A stretch of 10,539 nt of DNA from positions 1 through 10,539 of the forward strand of contig CABSBA010000037.1 of the NCBI GenBank assembly GCA_902475825.1, in the 5' to 3' direction. Position numbers and translations under genes: made by a program. The notes beneath the pieces are model-generated. The model was not told the origin of the DNA and searched no databases. It worked only from the letters and a program-made list of their open reading frames with translations. Numbering within the stretch: position 1 is the first letter of the stretch; every line of letters starts with the position of its first letter. Origin of the DNA: an uncultured Collinsella sp. (GTDB taxonomy: Bacteria > Actinomycetota > Coriobacteriia > Coriobacteriales > Coriobacteriaceae). This document shows, piece after piece, positions 1 through 6,132 of the stretch.

Positions 1-2
1 AC

Positions 3-53
3 CACCAGTATTACAACGCCATGGAGCTGCAGAAGGCCGGTGCCGCTGTGGTC
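3..53 (+). pseudogene. possible MurG-like 3' fragment, cut short
   Basis: Read in the frame starting at base 3, the window opens with HQYYNAMELQKAGAAVV. This resembles the segment of MurG (UDP-GlcNAc transferase of peptidoglycan synthesis) that in E. coli reads roughly QQYWNALPLEKAGAA. After base 53 the resemblance stops: the frame continues as arginine- and proline-rich sequence with no MurG character, although MurG normally runs on for tens of residues. No stop codon separates it from the GH5 gene, which is in the same frame. It could be a remnant left by a rearrangement, the end of a gene with a divergent C-terminus, or an assembly junction. The call rests on 17 residues only. Confidence 0.25.
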
Positions 54-98
54 AGGCCCCGCTCGCCCCAGACATTCCTCCCGCTTTTGCGCCACTTT

Positions 99-119
99 AC
101 AGACCGTTCGGTCGTCTGT
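99..119. promoter_or_regulatory. operator-like palindrome (TetR-family type)
   Basis: A perfect inverted repeat, GACCG-TT-CGGTC (102-113), sits inside a looser one, ACAGAC...GTCTGT (99-104 and 114-119). GACCG-type dyads with an AGAC edge are common in TetR-family operators. The site lies 14 bases upstream of the putative -10 hexamer of the GH5 gene, where a bound repressor would cover the -35 region. That a TetR-like protein controls this gene is inference; no regulator gene is present in the window. Confidence 0.35.
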
Positions 120-132
120 CCGCACGCGCGGG

Positions 133-138
133 TATACT
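133..138 (+). promoter_or_regulatory. putative -10 box of the GH5 gene
   Basis: TATACT matches the sigma-70 -10 consensus in five of six positions. It is followed by A/T-rich sequence, as expected for a start site near 145. No good -35 lies at 16-18 bases, which fits an activated, repressed or weak promoter. The preceding GCGCGGG resembles the GTGCGGG before TATCCT upstream of the SPFH gene. A small perfect hairpin, GCAGGC-TTG-GCCTGC (169-183), lies in the leader just before the ribosome site. Confidence 0.35.
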
Positions 139-203
139 CAAAACAATACTTTTCCTATGCAATACGATGCAGGCTTGGCCTGCACGATCCGAAGGGGGCA
201 GTG

Positions 204-1265
204 ATGGAGAGGATACTCGGCGTTAATCTCTCTGGCTGGTTTATTCCCGAGCCTTGGGTGACCCCGTCGCTATACGCGGCGACCGGTGCATCCAACGCGG
301 CCGAGCTGCAGGAGGCCATGGGCACCGCCGCCTATAACGAGCGCATGCGCCGTCATTACGAGACGTTTGTGAGTGAGGATGATTTTCACCGCATGGCGCA
401 GATTGGCCTCAATGCCGTGCGTTTGCCGGTGCCCTGGTATGCCTTTGGCTCACAGGAGTCCGATGCGTCCTACATCTCGGTTGTCGACTACATTGACCGT
501 GCGATTGAGTGGGCTGCCAAGTACGATATCCGCGTGCTGCTCGATCTGGCGACGGTGCCCGGTGGCCAGGGCGATTCCAATGACTCGCCCACCACGCCGG
601 AGGCTGTTGCCGAGTGGCATTCGTCCACCAACGGTCGTCATGTCGCACTCGACGTGCTCGAGCGCTTGGCCGATCGCTACGGCGAGGCCGAGAGCCTGCT
701 GGGCATTGAGCTGTTGGATACGCCACAGATGAGCGTCCGCAAGAGCCTCTTTACCATGACGGATGGCATTCCGGCCCACTACCTGCGCAATTTCTATCGT
801 GATGCCTACGAGCTCGTCCGTTCGTATATGCCCGAGGATAAGATCGTCGTCTTCTCGTCTTCGGGGTATCCCAGCGAGTGGAAGCATTTTATGCGCGGCG
901 CCAAGTACAAGAACGTCTACATGGATCTTCACCTGTACCATTACCGCGACGAGTATGCACTCGACATCACGAGCCCTCGCGGGCTGACGACGGCGATTTC
1001 GCGTAACAAGCGCGAGCTTAAAGAAGCGATTTCGACTGGGTTCCCCGTGCTGGTGGGCGAATGGTCGGGTGCGGCGATCTTTGCCAACTCGTCGGTTACG
1101 CCTGAGGGCCGCAATGCCTACGAGCGTGTGTTTATCGCCAACCAGCTGGCTTCGTTTGCGCCGGCTGCCGGTTGGTTCTTCCAAACGTGGAAGACCGAGA
1201 AGCGCATTGCAGCATGGGACGCTCGCGCGGCGCTCGGTACGCTCGAGCGCGGCATGATTGAATAG
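204..1265 (+). CDS. GH5-family glucanase-like protein lacking the acid/base Glu
   Basis: This 353-aa protein has the layout of glycoside hydrolase family 5, closest in feel to the exo-beta-1,3-glucanase group. Recognisable blocks are GVNLSGWFIPEPW (6-18), SEDDFHRMAQIGLNAVRLPV (57-76), DLATVPGGQ (114-122), GIELLDTP (167-174), DLHLYHY (241-247), VLVGEWSG (282-289) and GWFFQTWKTE (323-332). The nucleophile Glu286, Arg73, His243, Tyr245 and Trp329 are kept. The acid/base motif, normally L-N-E-P, reads L-D172-T173-P, and the usual DLHG histidine is Ala116. Ordinary retaining hydrolysis is therefore doubtful; it may be a binding protein or have altered chemistry. No signal peptide is visible, so it is probably cytoplasmic. 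ATG 204 is chosen because AAGGGGG (192-198) lies 5 bases upstream; GTG 201 is in frame, and so is ATG 21. rsmI begins 6 bases after its stop. Confidence 0.75.
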   Translation: MERILGVNLSGWFIPEPWVTPSLYAATGASNAAELQEAMGTAAYNERMRRHYETFVSEDDFHRMAQIGLNAVRLPVPWYAFGSQESDASYISVVDYIDRAIEWAAKYDIRVLLDLATVPGGQGDSNDSPTTPEAVAEWHSSTNGRHVALDVLERLADRYGEAESLLGIELLDTPQMSVRKSLFTMTDGIPAHYLRNFYRDAYELVRSYMPEDKIVVFSSSGYPSEWKHFMRGAKYKNVYMDLHLYHYRDEYALDITSPRGLTTAISRNKRELKEAISTGFPVLVGEWSGAAIFANSSVTPEGRNAYERVFIANQLASFAPAAGWFFQTWKTEKRIAAWDARAALGTLERGMIE

Positions 1266-1271
1266 GTTGAT

Positions 1272-2150
1272 ATGACGCAAAACAGCGCCCATACGGGCAA
1301 ACTCTATGTGGTCGGCACGCCCATCGGCAACTTGGGCGACCTGTCCCCGCGCGTTGGCGAGGCGTTTGCCGCCGCCGATGCCATCTGCTGCGAAGACACG
1401 CGTGTGACGTCAAAGCTGCTGATGCACCTGGGCATTTCCAAGCCGCTTGTCCGTTGCGACGAGAATGTGATCGCCAGCCGCGCCGCCGGCCTGGTCGACC
1501 GTCTGCTGGCGGGGGAGACCCTCGCCTTTGCCTCGGACGCCGGCATGCCGAGCGTGTCCGATCCCGGCCAGGCGCTGGTCGAGGCGGCACGTGAGGCCGA
1601 TGTGCCCGTCGAAGTTATTCCCGGGCCCTCTGCTTGCGTCACGGCGCTCGTTTCGTCTGGCATTCTCTGCGAGCATTTTTTCTTCGAGGGCTTTTTGGGC
1701 CGAAAGCACGGCGACCGTGTGCGCCGTTTGCAGCGCCTTGCCGTGGTGCCCGGCGCACTCATCTTCTACGAGTCTCCACATCGCATCGTGGCGACGCTCG
1801 AGGCCGTGGCGGAGGTCTTTCCCCAGCGTGAGGTTGCCGTCTGCCGCGAACTCACCAAGCTGCACGAGGAGGTCTTGCGCGGGCCCGCTGCCCAGCTCGC
1901 CGAGGAACTGCGTGCTCGCGGCGAGGTAAAGGGCGAGATTGCGCTGGTCATCGCGCCGCCGAGCGAGGATGAGGAGGCCGGTATCGTGCCGGTTGACGCC
2001 ACGGCAGCGGATCCCGACGAGGCCCTGCGCGAGGATATCCGCGCCGCGCTCGAGGAGGGGGAGCCCGCCTCTGCGGTGGCCAAGCGCCTGTCTCAGAAGT
2101 ATTCGCGCCGCAAGCGCGATGTCTATGCCATGGTGCTCGATATGCAATAG
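1272..2150 (+). CDS. rsmI: 16S rRNA (cytidine-1402-2'-O)-methyltransferase RsmI
   Basis: RsmI uses S-adenosylmethionine to methylate the 2'-O of C1402 in the decoding centre of 16S rRNA. At 292 aa it has the family's normal length and nearly every signature: VVGTPIGNLGD (13-23), CCEDTR (39-44), SDAGMPSVSDPG (88-99), VIPGPSA (115-121), FEGFLGRK (138-145), FYESPHRI (165-172), CRELTKLHEE (191-200) and KGEIALVI (220-227). The C-terminal 60 residues are acidic and then basic, as often seen. It starts 6 bases after the GH5 stop with only a weak ribosome site, so it is probably translated from the GH5 transcript. No terminator separates it from metG 69 bases downstream, so read-through into metG is possible. 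Confidence 0.96.
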   Translation: MTQNSAHTGKLYVVGTPIGNLGDLSPRVGEAFAAADAICCEDTRVTSKLLMHLGISKPLVRCDENVIASRAAGLVDRLLAGETLAFASDAGMPSVSDPGQALVEAAREADVPVEVIPGPSACVTALVSSGILCEHFFFEGFLGRKHGDRVRRLQRLAVVPGALIFYESPHRIVATLEAVAEVFPQREVAVCRELTKLHEEVLRGPAAQLAEELRARGEVKGEIALVIAPPSEDEEAGIVPVDATAADPDEALREDIRAALEEGEPASAVAKRLSQKYSRRKRDVYAMVLDMQ

Positions 2151-2174
2151 ATGGAGGATATCCAGCCCTTGCGC

Positions 2175-2212
2175 TAGAATCATCCCCTGTATGCAACGTT
2201 TTTCTGGAGGAC
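2175..2212 (+). promoter_or_regulatory. possible metG -10 box and ribosome site
   Basis: The 69-base gap between rsmI and metG holds TAGAAT (2175-2180), a five-of-six match to the -10 hexamer, followed by a pyrimidine-rich leader and the ribosome site CTGGAGGA (2205-2212), 7 bases before the metG ATG. No convincing -35 lies at the right spacing, so the promoter part is tentative; the ribosome site is firm. Confidence 0.4.
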
Positions 2213-2219
2213 AAACCCC

Positions 2220-3821
2220 ATGGATCAAAGCAAGCCTTCGTTCTTTATCACGACGCCCATCTACTACGTCAACGCCGATCCGCACCTGGGCACGGCTTAT
2301 TCCACCATCATTGCCGACGTTCAGGCTCGCTATCGCCGCTCTGCCGGCTATAACGTCAAGTTCCTGACCGGCATGGACGAGCACGGCGAGAAGGTCGCCG
2401 AGGCCGCAGCCAAGCACAACATGACGCCGCAGGAGTGGACCGACAGCCAGGCTCCGCACTTCAAGGAGCTTTGGAGCAAACTCGAGATTTCCAACGACGA
2501 CTTCATCCGCACCACCGAGCCGCGCCAGCATCATGCCGTGCAGTACCTGTGGGAGCGCATGAAGGAGTCCGGTTACCTGTATAAGGGCAGCTACGACGGC
2601 TGGTATTGCGTGCCTGACGAGACCTACTTCACCGATACTCAGGTCCAGAAGGGCGACGAGGAGTACGGCAGCGTCGGCCAGCACCTGTGCCCCGACTGCC
2701 ACCGTCCGCTTGAGCGCGTGCAGGAGGAGTCCTACTTCTTTAAGCTTTCCGCCTTCCAGGACAAGCTGCTCAAGCTCTATGACGAGCACCCCGACTTTGT
2801 CGAGCCTGCGTTCCGCATGAACGAGGTACGTAGCTTTGTCGAGGGCGGTCTTAACGACCTTTCCGTGAGCCGCACGAGCTTTGACTGGGGCATTCAGGTC
2901 CCGTTTGACGAGGGCCACGTGACCTACGTGTGGTTCGATGCGCTGCTCAACTATATGACGGCCGTCGGTTACGGTGTCGACACCGACGAGGCGCGTGCCG
3001 AGCTGGCCTATCGCTGGCCCGCGCAGTTCCACATCGTGGGTAAGGACATCATCCGCTTCCACTGCGTCATTTGGCCCGCCATGCTTATGGCCATCGGCGA
3101 GGCCCTGCCCGAGCACGTCTTTGCCCACGGTTTCCTGACCGTGCGCAATGCCGAGACCGGCAAGGCCGAGAAGATGTCCAAGAGCCGCGGCAATGCCATC
3201 GCTCCGCAGGACGTTATCGACATGCTGGGCGTCGAGGGCTATCGCTACTACTTTATGACCGACGTCGTCCCCGGCACCGACGGTGCCATCAGCTTCGATC
3301 GCATGGAGCAGGTCTACAACGCCGACCTGGCCAACAGCTGGGGCAATCTGATCTCGCGTTCGCTCAACATGAGCGGCAAGTACTTTGACGGTTGCGCGCC
3401 CGCCAAGCCCGCATCGTTCGATGCGTTCGACAACCCGCTGGCAAAGATCGCCGACGGTCTGGTCGAGCGCTACATGGCCAAGATGGACGTGCTCGATTAC
3501 GGTGGAGCTAAGGACGAGGTTATGGAGCTCATCCACGCCGCCAACCACTACATCGAGGACTCCGAGCCTTGGGCACTTGCCAAGGACGAGGCCAAGGCTG
3601 ACGAGCTGGCATTTGTGATCTACAACCTGCTCGAGGCCATCCGCATCGCCGCTCACCTGCTGATGCCGCTCATGCCCCAGACCTCTGCCGAGGCCCTGCG
3701 CCGCCTGTCCTGCGAGGACGAGGCTACGAGCGACGACCTCAAGGGCATTTGTGCCTGGGGCCAGCTTGCCGGCGGTCAGCCTGTCGAGAAGGGCGAGCCG
3801 CTGTTCCCGCGTCTGGGCTAA
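2220..3821 (+). CDS. metG: methionyl-tRNA synthetase
   Basis: This cytoplasmic class I synthetase charges tRNA-Met and initiator tRNA. The 533-aa protein opens with FFITTPIYYVNADPHLGTAY: the HIGH motif is HLGT (22-25) and the KMSKS loop is KMSKS (318-322). The connective domain (about 115-180) has Cys130 followed by VPDE, then Cys157-P-D-Cys160, so only three of the four cysteines of a complete zinc knuckle are present and Asp133 takes the fourth place. Other family features are EESYFFKLS, YVWFDALLNYMTAVGY and the helical anticodon-binding domain from about residue 390. The protein ends at Gly533 without the C-terminal Trbp111-like tRNA-binding/dimerisation domain found in longer MetRS, so it may act as a monomer. 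A terminator 40 bases downstream ends the transcript. Confidence 0.97.
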   Translation: MDQSKPSFFITTPIYYVNADPHLGTAYSTIIADVQARYRRSAGYNVKFLTGMDEHGEKVAEAAAKHNMTPQEWTDSQAPHFKELWSKLEISNDDFIRTTEPRQHHAVQYLWERMKESGYLYKGSYDGWYCVPDETYFTDTQVQKGDEEYGSVGQHLCPDCHRPLERVQEESYFFKLSAFQDKLLKLYDEHPDFVEPAFRMNEVRSFVEGGLNDLSVSRTSFDWGIQVPFDEGHVTYVWFDALLNYMTAVGYGVDTDEARAELAYRWPAQFHIVGKDIIRFHCVIWPAMLMAIGEALPEHVFAHGFLTVRNAETGKAEKMSKSRGNAIAPQDVIDMLGVEGYRYYFMTDVVPGTDGAISFDRMEQVYNADLANSWGNLISRSLNMSGKYFDGCAPAKPASFDAFDNPLAKIADGLVERYMAKMDVLDYGGAKDEVMELIHAANHYIEDSEPWALAKDEAKADELAFVIYNLLEAIRIAAHLLMPLMPQTSAEALRRLSCEDEATSDDLKGICAWGQLAGGQPVEKGEPLFPRLG

Positions 3822-3860
3822 GACGCCGCGCGCCATATCGGCAATTTGCTGTGTAGATGT

Positions 3861-3896
3861 AAGGGCATGGCCGCAACGGTCCATGCCCTTTTGTTT
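3861..3896 (+). terminator. Rho-independent terminator after metG
   Basis: A 10-bp perfect stem AAGGGCATGG / CCATGCCCTT closes a 10-base loop and is followed by TTGTTT. It lies 40 bases after the metG stop and separates metG from rsmA. The rsmA promoter must therefore lie between here and 3916 or inside the end of metG; I see no clear hexamers for it. Confidence 0.88.
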
Positions 3897-3928
3897 CAAG
3901 ACGCCGCCACCATGCTAAGGAGGCAACT

Positions 3929-4789
3929 ATGACAACTTCGCCTTTGGCAAGCCCCACGGCAACAAGGGAGCTGCTGGAGGAGTTTGGCCTTGCGACCAAG
4001 CATCGCCTGGGCCAGAACTTCCTGATCGACAACCATATAATTGAGCGCATTTGCGAGCTTTCCGAGCTTGCGGGCGATGAGCGCGTGCTCGAGGTTGGCC
4101 CGGGCGTTGGCACGCTCACGCTTGCGCTGCTGCAGGAGGCGGCGTGCGTCACGTCGATCGAGGCAGATCCCGAGCTCGAACCGGTGCTCGATGCCCACGC
4201 CGCCGACTACGCCAACTTCCGCTTTATCATGGGCGACGCGCTCAAGGTGACGCCGGAGCAGATTGAGCAGGTTGCGGGCGGTGAGCCGACGGTATTTGTC
4301 GCGAACCTGCCCTATAACGTGGCGGCGACGATCATCCTGCAGTTCTTCCAGACGATGCCCGCGCTCAAGCGCGCCGTCGTCATGGTTCAAAAGGAGGTTG
4401 CCGATCGCATTGCCGCAGTGCCCGGCAACAAGACCTATGGCGGCTATACGGCAAAGCTCGGCCTGTATGCGCAGGTTACGGGTCGCTTTGAGGTGCCGCC
4501 GCGTTGCTTTATGCCGGCGCCGCACGTGGACTCGGCCGTCGTGCGTATCGACCGTGTTGACGGCGTGGTGCCCGAAGGACTCGATCGCGAGTTTGTGGCC
4601 CGCGTGATCGACGCTGCATTTGCTCAGCGTCGCAAGACCATCCGCAATTCCATGAGCGCCAACGGCTTTGCCAAGGACGTGCTCGATTCTGCCTTTGTGG
4701 CTTGCGATATCGCGCCCACCACGCGCGCCGAAACGCTTGATGCTGCCGACTTTGTCCGTCTGGCCCAGGAGCTAATCCATGATGCCTAA
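3929..4789 (+). CDS. rsmA: 16S rRNA dimethyladenosine transferase RsmA (KsgA)
   Basis: RsmA dimethylates A1518 and A1519 in helix 45 of 16S rRNA during late 30S assembly; its loss classically gives kasugamycin resistance. The 286-aa protein is of family length. It shows LGQNFLID (27-34), SAM motif I VLEVGPGVGTLT (53-64), the acidic SAM contact in SIEADPEL, GDAL, the catalytic NLPYNV (126-131), the YGGYTAKLGLYAQ segment, and the FMPAPHVDSAVV signature of the rRNA adenine dimethylase family. The start is set by AAGGAGG (3917-3923), 5 bases before ATG. Its last 11 bases overlap tatD in another frame. In many bacteria the order is metG-tatD-rnmV-rsmA; here rsmA precedes tatD and no rnmV is present. 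Confidence 0.97.
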   Translation: MTTSPLASPTATRELLEEFGLATKHRLGQNFLIDNHIIERICELSELAGDERVLEVGPGVGTLTLALLQEAACVTSIEADPELEPVLDAHAADYANFRFIMGDALKVTPEQIEQVAGGEPTVFVANLPYNVAATIILQFFQTMPALKRAVVMVQKEVADRIAAVPGNKTYGGYTAKLGLYAQVTGRFEVPPRCFMPAPHVDSAVVRIDRVDGVVPEGLDREFVARVIDAAFAQRRKTIRNSMSANGFAKDVLDSAFVACDIAPTTRAETLDAADFVRLAQELIHDA

Positions 4790-5696
4790 TGCCGAAGGCG
4801 TGACGTTTACCAAGAAAAAGAAGACGGTTGCTTGTCCCGTGCCCTTGGCACCGCTTGCCGACACGCATGCGCATCTGCTTTCGTTCTGGGGCAAAGAAGT
4901 GCCCGAGACGCTCGTGCGCGCCAAAGCTGCGGGCGTCGACCTGTTGGTGACGATGCTCGACCCCATCGCCGACAAGCGCAGCGTGGCGGACTATAGCGAC
5001 TGGCTGGTGCGCGAAATTCTGCCGATGCGGGATATTCCGCAGATCAAGTATCTCGCTGGCGTTCACCCCTATGGCGCGCCGGATTATACCGACGACATTC
5101 ACGCGCAGGTTGTTGCTGCGCTTGATGACCCTTTGTGCGTCGGCATCGGCGAAATCGGTCTGGACTACCACATGGATTACGACGACGACATCGTGCCGGC
5201 GCCTCATAGCGTGCAGATTGATTGCATGGCACGTCAGCTCGAGGTTGCCGTGCGTCGCAATGTGCCGGTGGAGCTGCACCTGCGGCACGAGGACTCGGAT
5301 GGGGAGCGCACCTCGCATATGGATGCGTACAACGTGCTGCGCGAGGTGGGTGTGCCTCAGGCCGGTTGCGTGCTGCACTGCTTTGGCGAGGATCGCGCCA
5401 CGATGGAGCGCTTTGTGGGTTTGGGCTGCTATATCGCCTATGGTGGCGCGGCCACCTTTAAGCGCAACGACGACGTGCGCGAGGCGTTTGCGGCAACTCC
5501 GCTCGATCGCATTTTGTTCGAGACGGATTGCCCGTATATGGCGCCGGAGCCCATTCGTGGTCTTGAGTGCGAGCCGGCAATGATTTCTATCACGGCAAAC
5601 ACGCTGGTCAACGACCGTGTCGATTGTACCGGCGAGGATGCTGAGGCAATCGCGCGAGCAGCTTGGGAAAATGCCTGCAAACTTTTTCAAAAATAG
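4779..5696 (+). CDS. tatD: TatD-family metal-dependent deoxyribonuclease
   Basis: TatD proteins are cytoplasmic TIM-barrel hydrolases with 3'-5' exonuclease activity, linked to DNA repair. Metal-site residues are visible in order: DTHAHL (His30, His32), AGVHPYG (His96), GIGEIGLDYH (Glu125), ELHLRHE (His167), LHCFGED (His200) and FETDCPYMAPEP (Asp250). At 305 aa it is longer than the usual 255-265, mainly through a 25-residue N-terminal extension holding a KKKK cluster and an insertion around 138-148. Translation is probably coupled to rsmA: AGGAG (4767-4771) lies inside rsmA, and tandem ATG codons (4779, 4782) overlap the rsmA stop. Which of the two ATGs is used cannot be decided. No terminator is seen before the tRNA gene, whose promoter starts 3 bases after the stop. 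Confidence 0.94.
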   Translation: MMPNAEGVTFTKKKKTVACPVPLAPLADTHAHLLSFWGKEVPETLVRAKAAGVDLLVTMLDPIADKRSVADYSDWLVREILPMRDIPQIKYLAGVHPYGAPDYTDDIHAQVVAALDDPLCVGIGEIGLDYHMDYDDDIVPAPHSVQIDCMARQLEVAVRRNVPVELHLRHEDSDGERTSHMDAYNVLREVGVPQAGCVLHCFGEDRATMERFVGLGCYIAYGGAATFKRNDDVREAFAATPLDRILFETDCPYMAPEPIRGLECEPAMISITANTLVNDRVDCTGEDAEAIARAAWENACKLFQK

Positions 5697-5699
5697 TTC

Positions 5700-5728
5700 T
5701 TGCGTTCGCGATGGTGCTCCGTTATTCT
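5700..5728 (+). promoter_or_regulatory. promoter of tRNA-Leu(CAG)
   Basis: TTGCGT (5700-5705) and TATTCT (5723-5728) are separated by exactly 17 bases. The -10 box ends 11 bases before the mature tRNA 5' end, giving a very short 5' leader. The spacing and position are better evidence than the hexamer matches, which are moderate. Confidence 0.55.
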
Positions 5729-5739
5729 AATTCCTGCAC

Positions 5740-5826
5740 GCGGGCGTGGCGGAATTGGCAGACGCGTACGGTTCAGGTCCGTATGGGGGCAACCCCATGA
5801 AGGTTCAAGTCCTTTCGCCCGCACCA
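5740..5826 (+). tRNA. tRNA-Leu (anticodon CAG)
   Basis: An 87-base class II tRNA folds cleanly. The acceptor stem is GCGGGCG (5740-5746) with CGCCCGC (5816-5822), followed by discriminator A and an encoded CCA (5824-5826). The D arm is GCG-GAATTGGCAGA-CGC, the anticodon stem TACGG/CCGTA encloses loop TTCAGGT with anticodon CAG at 5774-5776, the long variable arm is TGGGG-GCAA-CCCCA, and the T arm is GAAGG-TTCAAGT-CCTTT with one G-U pair. The long variable arm and A73 are leucine hallmarks. It reads CUG, a major leucine codon in this high-GC genome. A terminator follows 12 bases later. Confidence 0.98.
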
Positions 5827-5872
5827 TTAAATGAAAGAGCTCCCAGTAATGGGGGCTTTTTTGTTATGGGCC
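5809..5872 (+). repeat. direct repeat, copy 1 (tRNA 3' end plus terminator)
   Basis: These 64 bases comprise the last 18 bases of tRNA-Leu with its CCA, the spacer, the whole terminator and ATGGGCC. They recur at 5998-6061 with one difference (T5847 versus C6036 in the terminator loop). The match ends sharply on both sides. Copy 1 belongs to the functional tRNA gene. Confidence 0.97.
5835..5862 (+). terminator. Rho-independent terminator of tRNA-Leu
   Basis: Stem GCTCCCA (5839-5845) pairs with TGGGGGC (5850-5856) with one G-U pair around loop GTAA, followed by six T. The AAAGA before the stem could extend pairing with the T run. Confidence 0.9.
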
Positions 5873-5997
5873 CATCGCGGGGACTTGAACCTGCGAAGGA
5901 GCGAGCGTCAAGAAAACGCGGAGCGTTTTTAGCGAGCTGGCGAGGACGCCGGCAGGCGGCCGAAGCCGGCGCGGATCCGCGAAGCAGATACGCGGAC
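5873..5997. other. hairpin-rich insert between the two tRNA-tail repeats
   Basis: These 125 bases have no credible gene. They hold GGACTTGAACCT (5881-5892), the exact reverse complement of AGGTTCAAGTCC in the T arm of the adjacent tRNA (5801-5812). They also hold a 7-bp hairpin AAAACGC-GGA-GCGTTTT, two copies of the self-complementary GCCGGC, and the 12-base palindrome CGCGGATCCGCG. GGACGTCC straddles the right junction. Such dense symmetry suggests a structured RNA or a mobile repeat unit rather than ordinary spacer. I cannot assign it to a known family. Confidence 0.6.
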
Positions 5998-6061
5998 GTC
6001 CTTTCGCCCGCACCATTAAATGAAAGAGCTCCCAGCAATGGGGGCTTTTTTGTTATGGGCC
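5998..6061 (+). repeat. direct repeat, copy 2 (orphan tRNA 3' end plus terminator)
   Basis: This is the second copy of the 64-base unit, offset by exactly 189 bases from the first and 63/64 identical. It keeps the 3' acceptor strand, CCA and terminator but has no 5' tRNA half, so it is not a tRNA gene. The arrangement matches either a tandem duplication of a 189-base unit or the attachment-site repeat left by an element that inserted at a tRNA 3' end. Confidence 0.95.
6024..6051 (+). terminator. duplicated terminator
   Basis: The same stem as the tRNA terminator, GCTCCCA / TGGGGGC, with loop GCAA and six T. The GCAA loop is a stable GNRA tetraloop, whereas copy 1 has GTAA. It would stop any read-through from the tRNA before the SPFH operon, which therefore needs its own promoter. 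Confidence 0.88.
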
Positions 6062-6094
6062 TCCTGTTGGTGTCACGTGGCTGCTTCGTGCGGG

Positions 6095-6127
6095 TATCCT
6101 AATGCCAACGTGTGCCTATCAGAGGAG
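6095..6127 (+). promoter_or_regulatory. possible -10 box and ribosome site of the SPFH operon
   Basis: TATCCT (6095-6100) is a plausible -10 box after the upstream terminator, in the context GTGCGGGTATCCT that resembles the GH5 promoter; no good -35 is seen. GAGGAG (6122-6127) lies 5 bases before ATG 6133 and selects that start over the upstream in-frame GTG at 6112. Confidence 0.4.
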
Positions 6128-6132
6128 AGACC

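Noticed and set aside
450..1292. 280-codon minus-strand frame over the GH5 gene
   Set aside because: It is antisense to a frame with GH5 motifs and shows no recognisable family or start signal.
1410..3899. 829-codon open frame on the minus strand across rsmI and metG
   Set aside because: It lies antisense to two clearly recognised genes and its protein is low-complexity Leu/Val/Gly/His-rich sequence with no domains, as expected from the reverse frame of GC-biased codons.
5998..6018. Second tRNA gene
   Set aside because: Only the 3' acceptor strand with CCA is present; the D arm, anticodon arm and 5' acceptor strand are missing.
5746..6102. 118-codon frame beginning inside the tRNA and crossing both repeats
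   Set aside because: It starts within the tRNA-Leu gene, and its repeated peptide merely reflects the direct DNA repeat; there is no ribosome site.
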